A stretch of DNA of 64,000 bases from Gammaproteobacteria bacterium (GCA_021323735.1 JAJPKM010000025.1:62001-126000); one strand, 5' to 3'. Numbered from the stretch's first letter, positions 48,334-56,798 are shown. The notes: generated by a model from the letters alone, not told the origin. A program made the numbers and translations.

Positions 48334-50240
48334 GCCTTGAGCGATCCGTCCGCCTGCGGCACGCCGTATACCTTGACGGGTGCGCCCGCGGTGAGTCCGC
48401 TGGTGAGCGTCGCCAGACCGCCGGCGGTGGTGATGTCGACCGGGCTCACCGTCAGCACACCATTGGTCATGTCCACTTGATAGACCAGGGTGGCGCTGCC
48501 GGCGGTCGAGCTGACATCGATGGCCGGCGCGTTGGCACCGCCGGGAACGGTCATGGTGAATGAATTGGCGGTAAGGCCGGTGGCGACGAAGCCCAGCGGC
48601 AGCAACGAGGGCGTCAAGATGGTCGCCGAGGCTGACCAGCCGTTGGCATTGGCCGGGTCGTTCCACTTCGCGAAGCTGATGCCGCGCGAAGGCACGGCAC
48701 CAACCGTGCCGCCGAAGTTGACACTGCCATCGGTGGCGGCGATGAATTGGCTGATGGCATTTGTGCCGCTGGTTACCACGGTGGGGTAGGCGAAGTTCCA
48801 CCACTGGTAGCCGGTGATGGGGTTGCCCATGGGATCGGTGCCGTTCGCCGTGGTGCCGTCGATGTAGTTCAGCGTGATCGTATAGTCGTCCGACGCGGTC
48901 CGGAACGCACGGGTGTAGGTGAATCCCGTCATACCGGGCGCCGAGATGGCGCCGTCGTACTGCGCCACTTCGATATCGATGGTCTGTGCAACCAAGGGCG
49001 TGGCGAGCGGATCCACCACGCTGGCATGGACCTTGAAGCCGCGCACCAGGTCATGGTTGGCGAGGAACGCGGTTCCGGTGGCAATCGGCGTGGCGTCGGC
49101 CAGGCCGTTTTCCGGCTGCCTGAAGAAGAATTGCGTGTTGCCGTCGACCACCAGATCGACGCCTCGGCCGGACTCGTTTTCCACCGTGATGACGTTGGTG
49201 CCGGTGTTCACGTGCAATACATGGCCTTCGGGACTCAGCCATACGTTGTTGAACTGGCTGCTGGACCAGATCCGGGTTGCGACCAGCGTGCCATTGTCCT
49301 GATAACGCGCCGCGATGCGCACGAACTTGCCCACCAGCGAGCTTTGCGCCGAGAAGTCCTTGATGACGTTGCGTGTCTTGGCATCCACATCGTAGAAAAT
49401 CGTGCCGTTGGTGCCGTCCGCCAAAATTTGCAGCGACTGGGCGGTCGCGACGGCGGTTTCGGGACTCACGACAGGTTCCGTCGGCAATTCCTTCGTGATG
49501 GTGATGCTGGTGTTGTCGCTCGCGACCGCGGTGACATCGCCGTAGCTGTGACGCAGCACCAGGCGCGACAAAGCACGCAGCGGATGGTGGCGCACCGGAC
49601 CGCTGAAATTCACTGCCCACTGCGTCGTGCCGGCACCCGGCGGCACGTGGCCGACGATGAACGCCGGATGCGCCAGGTCGAATTCCAGGTCCAACGCATT
49701 GCTCTGCGTGGCGCTCACCACCAGCGGCGAGACGAAGTCGACCTTGACCGGCGCGGTCAGATTGGGCGCGCTACCCTGCGCGTGCTGGATTTGAATTTGC
49801 GATGCCGGAATCGTCGCGCCAGGGGCTGCGGCAAAGCCGGCTTCAGGATCCGCCGCCGCGGTCAACAGAATGTCGCCGGAATTCGCGCTGATGGTCAGCA
49901 CCGCGGCGCTGTAGGTACCGGTCGGGACGGTGACATTGCCGAGAATTTCGGCTATCTGGTCGAGTTGCGCCAGATTGACCACCGGTGCGGGCGAGGGCGC
50001 CGTGTAGACGGTGACGTTGCTGCCGCCGCCCTGGGGTACGAGGGCAATGGACAGAATTTTCACGCCGATCGTGGCCCAGTCCTCGGTGGACGCATCACTG
50101 ATCACCAGGGGCATCGATGTGCTTTGGGGCGCGGGATTGGGCTGGTTTGTCAGGCTTGCACCGGAGCCTCCGCCGCCACATGCGGCAAGCGCCGCAGCGG
50201 CCAGGCCAATGCCCAGCAAGCGTGTTTTGTTCGAGACCAT
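48291..50240 (-). CDS. DUF4382 lipoprotein
   Basis: 649-residue exported lipoprotein: lipobox LAAC followed by a Gly/Ser-rich linker (GGGGSGAS). The first part fits DUF4382 (MPLVISDASTEDWATIGVKILSIALVPQGG ... YSAAVLTISA), and the later parts hold repeated DUF5666-like beta modules (FVRIAARYQDNGTLVATRIW; FKVHASVVDP). Probably on the cell surface or periplasmic face; role unknown. The start at MVSNKTRLL has GGAG about 10 nt upstream. Followed by a strong terminator. The 288 nt upstream hold no gene I can support. Confidence 0.86.
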   Translation of the reverse strand: MVSNKTRLLGIGLAAAALAACGGGGSGASLTNQPNPAPQSTSMPLVISDASTEDWATIGVKILSIALVPQGGGSNVTVYTAPSPAPVVNLAQLDQIAEILGNVTVPTGTYSAAVLTISANSGDILLTAAADPEAGFAAAPGATIPASQIQIQHAQGSAPNLTAPVKVDFVSPLVVSATQSNALDLEFDLAHPAFIVGHVPPGAGTTQWAVNFSGPVRHHPLRALSRLVLRHSYGDVTAVASDNTSITITKELPTEPVVSPETAVATAQSLQILADGTNGTIFYDVDAKTRNVIKDFSAQSSLVGKFVRIAARYQDNGTLVATRIWSSSQFNNVWLSPEGHVLHVNTGTNVITVENESGRGVDLVVDGNTQFFFRQPENGLADATPIATGTAFLANHDLVRGFKVHASVVDPLATPLVAQTIDIEVAQYDGAISAPGMTGFTYTRAFRTASDDYTITLNYIDGTTANGTDPMGNPITGYQWWNFAYPTVVTSGTNAISQFIAATDGSVNFGGTVGAVPSRGISFAKWNDPANANGWSASATILTPSLLPLGFVATGLTANSFTMTVPGGANAPAIDVSSTAGSATLVYQVDMTNGVLTVSPVDITTAGGLATLTSGLTAGAPVKVYGVPQADGSLKAYVMAYFTGELPGQ

Positions 50241-50528
50241 ATCGGCTTCTCCTCTTAATTTAACGATAAGCAATTGAGTAATTCAGGTCGCGTGCCGCTC
50301 ATGCAGTCACGTCTCGTTGTTGCATGCATCAACGGCGAATTGAGACACGCGTTGACAAACGATGCGGCGGTGGCACGCGCGGAATGTCCAGGCAGCTCAT
50401 GCGGGCCGGGCCGCCGGCGTCGCTCGTCGCGTGATGGCGACAGGGTCGAGTGCTTCGAATCGTGCGCGGCATCACGAACACACCGGCGGACGCTGCGCTA
50501 TGGTACGGAGCGACTTCAAGGAGCTCAT

Positions 50529-50885
50529 ATGGCAGTGCGTAAATCGCCGTGGATGTTGGGAATCTTGGCATCCGGAGCGTTGACCGCCGGCTGCGCGACG
50601 GCTCCCACCGCCGTTGTCCCGGCCGGGCAGGATGCTTATCGCGTGAGCGTGTTCGGTGCGCGCTACGAGACTCAGGCCGATACGAATCTCAAGGCGCTGC
50701 GCGTCGCGGGCGAATACTGCGACAACATGGCCAAGCACGTCATGTTCCGCCAATCGCGCGAGACCAGCGAGCATACTTGGTCGCCGAAGGAGGAAGACTT
50801 GACCTTCGTGTGCATGGACGCCAAGGACCCCGCCTACATGCGTTCCGCCGCGGAACACAACTCGACGGTGGTTGCGCAGCAGTAG
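50529..50885 (+). CDS. small lipoprotein, unknown function
   Basis: 118 residues with a lipoprotein signal (LASGALTAGC) and a mature part with two Cys (EYCDNMAKHVMFRQS, FVCMDAKDPAY), which may form a disulfide. AAGGAG lies 6-7 nt before the ATG. The fold is not one I recognise. Convergent with the CAP-domain gene 22 nt away. Confidence 0.75.
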   Translation: MAVRKSPWMLGILASGALTAGCATAPTAVVPAGQDAYRVSVFGARYETQADTNLKALRVAGEYCDNMAKHVMFRQSRETSEHTWSPKEEDLTFVCMDAKDPAYMRSAAEHNSTVVAQQ

Positions 50886-50907
50886 CGGCGCGCGCGGACG
50901 GCTCTGG

Positions 50908-51756
50908 TCAAACCTTGGGCGCCGCCAGCAATTGAACCCAGTACAGACCGCGCTTGGAGGAGTGGCCGGGCGCAAACGCAATGCCCATCTCGGCGAATCT
51001 TGGGTCCATGATGTTTTCGCAGTGCCCCGGGCTGTCGAGCCAGCCTTGTACGACTTCATCCGCGGACTTGGGTCCGTAGGCGATGTTCTCGCCGACCAAT
51101 TTCTCCTGGTAGCCTACGGCACGCACGCGATCCGCCGGTGAGTGGCCGGTGAGATCTTGATGTTCGAAATAATTGTGCCGCGCCATGTCATCGGCGTGTC
51201 CCAAGGCGACACCGTCCAGAGTGTTCGATAACTTCACCGGCGGCGCGGGTGCGAACGAGCGCTCACCGCAGCGCGCACCGCGTGCGCGAACTTGGTTCAC
51301 CAATTCCAATGCGCGCGCCGCGAGAACGGGCGCTTGTGATGCGGGTGGAGTGACATACGCTGCCGCCAGTACCAACCAGGTATCCGAACCGCGCTGATAC
51401 ACCCCGATGTCGTTCATCGCCGGATTCGTCACGGTGCGGCAGCCGGCCTGCTTGAGTAGCTGCACGGTGGCGGAACTCGGTCCGCTGATGTGCAATCCTG
51501 CCGCGGCTTGCGGCCCGTAGCCGCTGCGTTCGGCGGCATCATTGAGCGAGCGCCCGCCGGCCCACTGTTCGGCCGCCCGATCCAGTGCGGCAAGCCGATG
51601 CAGCGGCCTTGCGGGTGGAAGAGTCCCACCGCATCCTCCTTCGCGCAGCAATTGCATCGCGGCGATGGGATCAGCGTACGACAGGCGGGTGGTTGCGATG
51701 CCGCTGAACAGCAGGACAAGGCACAAAAACAGCTTGGGCGACAAGATCTTCACCAT
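50908..51756 (-). CDS. secreted CAP-domain (SCP/PR1-like) protein
   Basis: 282 residues with a signal peptide (residues 1-28). The C-terminal CAP domain has LELVNQVRARGARCGERSF, LDGVALGHADDMARHNYFEHQDLTGHSPADRVRAVGY, VGENIAYG and VVQGWLDSPGHCENIMDPRFAEMGIAF, all hallmark positions (His, Glu, His). The N-terminal half (about 30-150) is a separate region with paired Cys. Function of bacterial CAP proteins is mostly unknown. Confidence 0.9.
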   Translation of the reverse strand: MVKILSPKLFLCLVLLFSGIATTRLSYADPIAAMQLLREGGCGGTLPPARPLHRLAALDRAAEQWAGGRSLNDAAERSGYGPQAAAGLHISGPSSATVQLLKQAGCRTVTNPAMNDIGVYQRGSDTWLVLAAAYVTPPASQAPVLAARALELVNQVRARGARCGERSFAPAPPVKLSNTLDGVALGHADDMARHNYFEHQDLTGHSPADRVRAVGYQEKLVGENIAYGPKSADEVVQGWLDSPGHCENIMDPRFAEMGIAFAPGHSSKRGLYWVQLLAAPKV

Positions 51757-51830
51757 ACGACCAACAACGCGAGTGTCGCGTATTGGATGACCGCCGAGGC
51801 TGGAAGCAGGTCACAGAATGGGTGACGGCC

Positions 51831-52067
51831 TCAAGGAAACTTCTGTAGGTCGCCGTCCGAGTCTTCGACCCAGTACAGGATCATTGTGGTATCTGGAAAA
51901 TGTAGCTCCCAACGGCCGTTGTCGAGCATACCGGCTGATCCGCCGGCGTCGCGCGCCTTCTTGATGTTGGCCTCGAGAAGTCCCATCGCGATCTCCCGGG
52001 AGTCACACTCGGTTTTGCGGGGTGGGCGTGTACGGCAGAGGCTGAACTGGAGAGCTTCGGTGGCCAT
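51831..52067 (-). CDS. small hypothetical protein, 78 residues
   Basis: Soluble 78-residue protein; residues 28-78 (MGLLEANIKKARDAGGSAGM, WELHFPDTTMILYWVEDSDG) look folded. I recognise no family. GAGGAA lies about 7 nt before the ATG. A second possible start is the internal Met at residue 28. It is downstream of the nine-heme cytochrome on the same strand, separated by 149 nt and a possible terminator. Confidence 0.6.
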   Translation of the reverse strand: MATEALQFSLCRTRPPRKTECDSREIAMGLLEANIKKARDAGGSAGMLDNGRWELHFPDTTMILYWVEDSDGDLQKFP

Positions 52068-52160
52068 GGGTGAGTTCCTCGGGGTGGGTGCCGGGAAGCG
52101 ATTGGCCGAGTAAGTATAGCGCCTGCGCCGCGCGCGAAGCCGAAGAAACGCTGCGCGACC

Positions 52161-52179
52161 AAAAAGCCTGCCGGGCAGG
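52161..52179 (-). terminator. possible short-stem terminator after the cytochrome gene
   Basis: On the minus strand CCTGC...GCAGG forms a short GC stem followed by C and five T. It is about 37 nt past the cytochrome stop. The stem is short, so this is tentative. Confidence 0.35.
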
Positions 52180-52216
52180 AGACGCGGGGCGGCGGGCAAT
52201 GCTGCGAAGGCTGCGG

Positions 52217-53890
52217 CTACCTGGGCGTTTGCTGCGCCACGCGCCAGGGCGAGCGATCCTGCCAGCCCTTCAATGCCTGGGCGGCCCAATCGGTGGTCTT
52301 GTCTGCGTGGCACAGATTGCAGGCGTTGGGGATCTTGAGTGAATCGCTCTCGGCCGGTGTAATGAACCGGAAGGTATGCGCTCTGACATTGACGTCAGTG
52401 ATGGTTTGCTCGATTTTGGGCATGTGACAGGCAATGCACTCGCTGCCCGCGCTGCCGGGGGCGTGGTGGGTATGCTCTTCGAGGGTGGGCGCATGTGGGC
52501 CGTTCTGGGTGTTCGGTCCGTGACAGGTCGCGCAAATCTCCTTGGCCGGCTTGATCAGCATCGCATCGTTGTCGGAGCCATGGGCATCGTGGCAGCTGAA
52601 ACAAGTGACGCCGCGGGTGTACATCAGGCTCTGCACGAAATCATTGCCCTGCATGCGATTCTTGTGTGCCGTGCCGTCGGGAAAATGGGTGAACGACATC
52701 TCGCCGAGCTTGTGATCTTCGAGCTTCCAGAAGTCAACGAGCTTGCGGCCCATGTGAAAGCCCACCGGCCAATCGTAGTACTTGCCCTTGATCGGGTTGC
52801 TCCGGGGTTGACCCTGCGAATGGCATTGAATGCATGTATCGCTGGCATCCACGAACCCCAGCTTCGCCGGATTGACGATGTTGAGTTTTCCCGGGTGTTC
52901 GACGTGCTCGCTGCCCGGTCCGTGGCAGCGCTCGCAACCGACGTTCCACTCCGTGACTTTCTTCGTGTCGATGTCGTAATTCACCGAGTGGCAACCATCG
53001 CACAATGGTCCGGTGGGGCGCTGCATGTTGTCGGGCGGGTAGAGCGGCGCCCACCAGTCCGTTCCGTTCTTTACGAAGTACGGCCGCCACAGGCTGTGGA
53101 TGACATCCCATTGCGCCGGAAAGACAAAGTAATCATCGCCGACCCGTTTGAAGTAGCGCTGCTTCCATTTGCTGCCGTAGGTGAGGGCGATATCGTCCTT
53201 GGTAAATGTCAGCAGGGGATCGGGTTTTGAAAGATCCGGAATGATGGCCTGCGGATGCGCATGTGGGTCCTGCACCACGTTGGCCATGCGCGTTTTGGTC
53301 CATCGCCCGAAGATTTCCGTATGGCAATCCTTGCAGGCGGCAGACCCCACGTAGTGCGCGGTAACGCCGGCCGGCAGCTCCGCGGCGGCCATCTGCGGCG
53401 ATAACGCGGCAACCCGCGGCAGATGGCGCAGATACGCACTGACCTGCCAGAGTTTTCGATCCGGCAGCGTCCAGGCCGGCATGCCGGTGTGCCGAATCCC
53501 ATTCTTGAGGTGATAGAACAACTCGCCGTCGCTCATGCGCTGTACGTCGGCGCCGCGTAAATCCGGCGGCCGGGGATACTGGCCGCTGCCGATCTCGCTC
53601 TTGCCGCCGCCGTCGTAGGCATGGCAGATCTCGCACTTCTGCGTATACACAGCATGACCCGCTTCTACGTCGGCGCTGTTCGGCGCGACATCCAGGGGAT
53701 TCTTCATTGCCCTCACGCTGGCCGGCACCGTGTAGTGCAGCAGCCATTGCGCGGCGGCCGCCTCGAGCTTCGGCGCATCTTCCCGGGCACTGGAGCCCTC
53801 CCAAAGCACCAGCGATACCAAGCCGGCGATTGCAACGGCAATGACTGCGGTGGTTGCCGCGGTGATTTTCAATGCCCGCTTGGAAATCAT
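52217..53890 (-). CDS. membrane-anchored nine-heme c-type cytochrome
   Basis: 557 residues with an N-terminal helix (about 8-30) facing the periplasm. Nine CxxCH haem sites are seen in order: CEICH, CKDCH, CDGCH, CERCH, CIQCH, CFSCH, CATCH, CIACH, CNLCH. The first lies in a separate monohaem cytochrome c domain (about 75-160, with GMPAW as possible Met ligand); the other eight form a multihaem region resembling the c554/NapC-NrfA-like families. Periplasmic electron transfer is certain in kind; the redox partner is not. No cytochrome maturation genes lie nearby. AAGGAC lies about 10 nt before the ATG. Confidence 0.92.
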   Translation of the reverse strand: MISKRALKITAATTAVIAVAIAGLVSLVLWEGSSAREDAPKLEAAAAQWLLHYTVPASVRAMKNPLDVAPNSADVEAGHAVYTQKCEICHAYDGGGKSEIGSGQYPRPPDLRGADVQRMSDGELFYHLKNGIRHTGMPAWTLPDRKLWQVSAYLRHLPRVAALSPQMAAAELPAGVTAHYVGSAACKDCHTEIFGRWTKTRMANVVQDPHAHPQAIIPDLSKPDPLLTFTKDDIALTYGSKWKQRYFKRVGDDYFVFPAQWDVIHSLWRPYFVKNGTDWWAPLYPPDNMQRPTGPLCDGCHSVNYDIDTKKVTEWNVGCERCHGPGSEHVEHPGKLNIVNPAKLGFVDASDTCIQCHSQGQPRSNPIKGKYYDWPVGFHMGRKLVDFWKLEDHKLGEMSFTHFPDGTAHKNRMQGNDFVQSLMYTRGVTCFSCHDAHGSDNDAMLIKPAKEICATCHGPNTQNGPHAPTLEEHTHHAPGSAGSECIACHMPKIEQTITDVNVRAHTFRFITPAESDSLKIPNACNLCHADKTTDWAAQALKGWQDRSPWRVAQQTPR

Positions 53891-54161
53891 TCGCCGGTGT
53901 CCTTTCTTTGCATTGGCGAATCTTAGCGCATCAATCTTGGGGGACGGCATCCGGACTTTATTTGTGTGGTCAATGGGCGCGCCTTCGCCTTGAGCGTGTT
54001 GTATGCCCACTGGTTGGAGAAATTCCGGGGCGTAATGGCGCCCATCGTGGGCCACGATGTCAGCGACGGGGTGGAGTTAGGCTCGTCACTCTTGTGGGTC
54101 GGGGCGGTGTCTTAGGTTTTGGATGCCAGCGGAAGCGCCGGGCTCCTTAAGAGCAGGTTGT
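53891..54161. other. intergenic gap, nothing recognised
   Basis: 271 nt between the divergent cytochrome and antitoxin genes. I see no RNA gene, repeat or supported ORF apart from the antitoxin promoter at its right edge; the cytochrome promoter should lie at the left. Confidence 0.5.
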
Positions 54162-54190
54162 TTGACAATGTAGCCTCATGAGGCTACATT
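54162..54190 (+). promoter_or_regulatory. toxin-antitoxin promoter with palindromic operator
   Basis: TTGACA (54162-54167), 17 nt spacer and TACATT (54185-54190) form a near-consensus sigma-70 promoter. A perfect 24-bp palindrome (half-site AATGTAGCCTCA, 54167-54190) fills the spacer and the -10. Typical of TA autoregulation, where the antitoxin or complex binds here. The -10 ends 8 nt before the antitoxin ATG, implying a leaderless mRNA. Confidence 0.9.
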
Positions 54191-54198
54191 CATGCTCT

Positions 54199-54495
54199 AT
54201 GAAGACAGTAGGTATCCGCGAGCTGAAAAACCGATTGAGCGAGTATCTTCGCCAAGTGCGTTCCGGCGAGAGCATGCTGGTGACGGATCGGGGAGAGGTG
54301 GTTGCTGAATTCTCGCCGCCAGGGCGCGCGTTGGCTGATGCCTCCGTGCCGGCCGGCCTGCTTGGGCTTGCGAGACGAGGCCTCCTGACTCTCGGTTCTC
54401 CTGCTGATGCCAGTGTGTACGTGGCGCTGCCGCGCGTTCGCCGCGGCAAGCGCAGTGCCGCTGAGCTTCTCGACGAAGAGCGCGGCGCGCGGTGA
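54199..54495 (+). CDS. Phd/YefM-type (VapB) antitoxin
   Basis: 98 residues. The N-terminus MKTVGIRELKNRLSEYLRQV is the Phd/YefM DNA-binding fold, with LVTDRGEVVAEFSPP; the C-terminal part is the disordered toxin-binding arm (ending LLDEERGAR). Acts as antitoxin and autorepressor. The ATG follows the promoter -10 by 8 nt; an ATG 7 codons upstream would lie in the operator and is rejected. Overlaps the toxin by 4 nt (GTGA). Confidence 0.88.
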   Translation: MKTVGIRELKNRLSEYLRQVRSGESMLVTDRGEVVAEFSPPGRALADASVPAGLLGLARRGLLTLGSPADASVYVALPRVRRGKRSAAELLDEERGAR

Positions 54496-54917
54496 ACCTG
54501 TACGCCGAGTCGAGCGCAGTCCTGGCTTGGCTCCTGGATGAAAACTCGGCCGCCGATGTGCGTCGATCACTCGCTGCTGCGGAAATCATCGTTGCCTCGG
54601 ATTTGACGCTCATCGAGTGTGATCGCGTCATCATTCGAGCGGCGGTACTCGGGGAGCTGACGGAGGTTGAGGCGGCCGATCGGCGCGCACACTTGACCGC
54701 CGCGGCATCTCACTGGCAGATCCTGCGTATGGCGCCAGAGATCGTGGAGCGCGCCCGGCAACCGTTTCCCGGCGAACCGATTCGAACGCTGGATGCGATC
54801 CATCTTGCCTCCGCGCTCACTGCCAGGACGGCGATCGCGGGACTGAAGCTCCTCAGCCTCGATGACCGTGTCCGCAAGGCCGCGAAGAAACTCGGGCTGG
54901 ATGTCATTCCGGAGTAG
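54492..54917 (+). CDS. PIN-domain (VapC-type) toxin
   Basis: 141-residue PIN-domain ribonuclease toxin. Acidic residues are visible: Glu in MNLYAESSAVLAWLLDE (position 6, where Asp is usual), Glu42 in LTLIECDRV, Asp in IRTLDAIHLASAL and Asp in LSLDDRVRKAAKKLGL. GTG start in the antitoxin overlap; synthesis is therefore coupled. RNA target unknown. Metal site is complete apart from the conservative first Glu. Confidence 0.87.
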   Translation: MNLYAESSAVLAWLLDENSAADVRRSLAAAEIIVASDLTLIECDRVIIRAAVLGELTEVEAADRRAHLTAAASHWQILRMAPEIVERARQPFPGEPIRTLDAIHLASALTARTAIAGLKLLSLDDRVRKAAKKLGLDVIPE

Positions 54918-54963
54918 GCACCTTGCCAAAAAATACGTCCGGCTCGATCGAAACGGAACTGCC

Positions 54964-55183
54964 CGTCGGCAAGGCCTCCGGCGTTCCAATCGCCCGGACG
55001 GTCGATTGGTCGAACCCTTAGTATCTGAGAGCAATAATGGCGCTCCCTATGGGATTACTCGGCCTTCGGCCTCGCCCCTTCGGGGCCGCCGTCGGCAAGG
55101 CCTCCGGCGTTCCAATCGCCCGGACGGTCGATTGGTCGAACCCTTGGTGCCTAAGAGCAATAATGGCGCTCCCTACGAGATTC
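54964..55183. repeat. 94-bp direct repeat with 126-bp offset, including a tRNA 3' end
   Basis: Copy 1 (54964-55057) and copy 2 (55090-55183) share a 56-bp identical block, then 4 mismatches, then an identical 22-bp block. Copy 2 runs into tRNA-Glu; copy 1 includes the same acceptor 3' strand plus CCA with a different T-stem, then stops. Each copy holds a hairpin CCAATCG/CGATTGG. Between them are two GC hairpins (GGCC-TTC-GGCC and GCCCC-TTC-GGGGC, 55061-55086). This looks like a broken tandem tRNA copy or an integration scar. Confidence 0.8.
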
Positions 55184-55239
55184 GAACTCGTGTTACAGCC
55201 TTGAGAGGGCCGTGTCCTAGGCCTCTAGACGAAGGGAGC
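55164..55239 (-). tRNA. tRNA-Glu (anticodon CUC), CCA encoded
   Basis: Cloverleaf on the minus strand: acceptor GCTCCCT/AGGGAGC, D-arm CGTCTAGAGGCCTAGGAC, anticodon loop CTCTCAA (anticodon CTC) closed by CGGCC/GGCTG with one G-U, T-arm ACGAG-TTCGAAT-CTCGT, discriminator G and encoded CCA. It closely follows the E. coli tRNA-Glu consensus. Promoter just upstream; a partial second copy of the 3' end lies downstream. Confidence 0.96.
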
Positions 55240-55282
55240 GGACTGGCGGATCTTTGGGCTTTGGGGACCCAAGAGGGCTGGT

Positions 55283-55310
55283 AGTATACGGGCCAATTTT
55301 TTGGACTCAA
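55283..55310 (-). promoter_or_regulatory. tRNA-Glu promoter
   Basis: On the minus strand TTGAGT (55310-55305), 16-nt spacer, TATACT (55288-55283). Transcription would begin about 36 nt before the mature tRNA 5' end. On the plus strand the same AT-rich stretch could serve pcnB. Confidence 0.6.
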
Positions 55311-55325
55311 GCGGAACCCTCCTTT

Positions 55326-56798
55326 TTGAACGTATCGTCGACTCTACTTGCCCCGTTAGTGATTCCCCGGTCTGAGCACTCGATCTCGCGTGCGGCGATC
55401 TCGCCAAATGCGTTGAAGGTGCTGTATCGGCTGAAAGAAGCGGGTTATCAGGGCTTTTTGGTGGGGGGTGCGGTGCGGGATTTGCTGCTGGGGCAGCGTC
55501 CCAAGGACTTCGACGTCGCCACCAATGCGCTCCCCGAAGACGTGCGGCGTCTGTTCCGCAATTGCCGGCTCATCGGGCGGCGTTTTCGCCTGGCGCATGT
55601 CTTTTTCGGCAACGAAATCATCGAGGTGGCCACTTTTCGGGCCACTGCGGCGCCTGAGCGCGAGGATGCGGAGGATGGGGACGCGGACGCAGAGGCAGCC
55701 GGGGGAGGCGACGAGGTTCGAGGTGGCGATGAGGGTGAGGCCGAAGGCCGCCATGAGCCGGACGTTGATGACGCGGCTGAATTCTCGCCGCCCAGCGATT
55801 CGGAGCATCGCGCCTTCGACCCGCGGGGGCGGATTCTGCGCGACAACATCTACGGCACCATCGAAGAAGATGTGTGGCGGCGCGATTTTGCCGCCAACGG
55901 TTTGTACTACAACATCGAAGACTTTTCGATCTGGGACTTCGTCGATGGCGTAAGGGACATCAAGGAGCGCCGCCTCAGGTTGATCGGCGATCCGGAAACG
56001 CGTTACCGCGAAGATCCGGTGCGCATGTTGCGGGCGGTGCGGTTTGCGGCAAAGCTGGATTTCTCCATCGAACCCAACACCGAGCAGCCGATCAAACGGC
56101 TGGCGTACCTGCTCGACGGCGTGCCGCCGGCACGTCTGTTCGATGAGGTCTTGAAGTTATTCCTGTCCGGATTCGGCGCGAAAGCCTACCGGTTGCTGCA
56201 ACAGTACGGTCTTTTCGAGCATCTGTTTCCACAGTCCGCAGCGGCCTTTGCCCTGGCGCCCTATGCCTATGCCGGCGAGATGCTCGAGCGGGGCCTCGAG
56301 AACACCGATGAGCGCATCGCGGCGGATAAGCCGGTGACGCCCACCTTCCTGTTCGCGGTGTTGCTGTGGAGCGCGGTGCTGCGCGAGCTGAATGAAAGGC
56401 AGGCGGGTCCGAGTCCGGATCTTGCGCTTCTCATGCAGGCGTGCGATACGGTGCTGCGCACGCAGCAGTCGCGCGTGGCGATTCCGCGGCGCTTTGCCAT
56501 TCCCATGCGGGAGTTGCTGATGCTGCAGCCGAAGTTCAATCGGCGCAGCGGCGTGAAATCCTTGAGTCTGCTGCAACATCCGCGCTTTCGCGCCGCCTTC
56601 GACTTCCTGCTGCTGCGGGCACAGGTCGGCGTCGCGGATCCCGAACTTGCGAAGTGGTGGACCGATATTCAGGTGCTGCCGCAAGAGGAGCGGGTGGCGC
56701 TGGTGCAGGCGCGTCCCGCCGAGCCAGCGGCCGAAGGGTCTGCGGCACCCGGCCGCCGTCGCCGCCGTCGGCGGCGCGGCGGAGCGGCGCGCAGTTAG
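55326..56798 (+). CDS. pcnB: poly(A) polymerase I
   Basis: About 490 residues; adds poly(A) tails that target RNA for decay. Nucleotidyltransferase motif FLVGGAVRDLLLGQRPKDFDVATNA, RNCRLIGRRFRLAHVFFG and RDNIYGTIEEDVWRRDFAANGLYY, then PETRYREDPVRMLRAVRFAAKL, with a basic Arg-rich tail; all are PcnB rather than CCA-transferase like (EHSISRAAISPNALKVLYRL). A stretch of about 60 residues (about 109-168) is unusually acidic and longer than the E. coli loop. Starts are uncertain: TTG (used) or a GTG 11 codons later; no good Shine-Dalgarno. Confidence 0.92.
   Translation: MNVSSTLLAPLVIPRSEHSISRAAISPNALKVLYRLKEAGYQGFLVGGAVRDLLLGQRPKDFDVATNALPEDVRRLFRNCRLIGRRFRLAHVFFGNEIIEVATFRATAAPEREDAEDGDADAEAAGGGDEVRGGDEGEAEGRHEPDVDDAAEFSPPSDSEHRAFDPRGRILRDNIYGTIEEDVWRRDFAANGLYYNIEDFSIWDFVDGVRDIKERRLRLIGDPETRYREDPVRMLRAVRFAAKLDFSIEPNTEQPIKRLAYLLDGVPPARLFDEVLKLFLSGFGAKAYRLLQQYGLFEHLFPQSAAAFALAPYAYAGEMLERGLENTDERIAADKPVTPTFLFAVLLWSAVLRELNERQAGPSPDLALLMQACDTVLRTQQSRVAIPRRFAIPMRELLMLQPKFNRRSGVKSLSLLQHPRFRAAFDFLLLRAQVGVADPELAKWWTDIQVLPQEERVALVQARPAEPAAEGSAAPGRRRRRRRRGGAARS

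Noticed and set aside
50274-50528. Long N-terminal extension of the 118-residue lipoprotein
   Set aside because: A lipobox and a good Shine-Dalgarno belong to the ATG at 50529; the upstream translation is unlike a protein.
54178-54198. Antitoxin start at the ATG in the operator (MRLHSCS...)
   Set aside because: That ATG lies between the -35 and -10 boxes, so the transcript would not contain it.
55040-55163. Second complete tRNA gene beside tRNA-Glu
   Set aside because: Only the acceptor 3' strand, CCA and a few T-arm bases are present; no anticodon arm can be folded.
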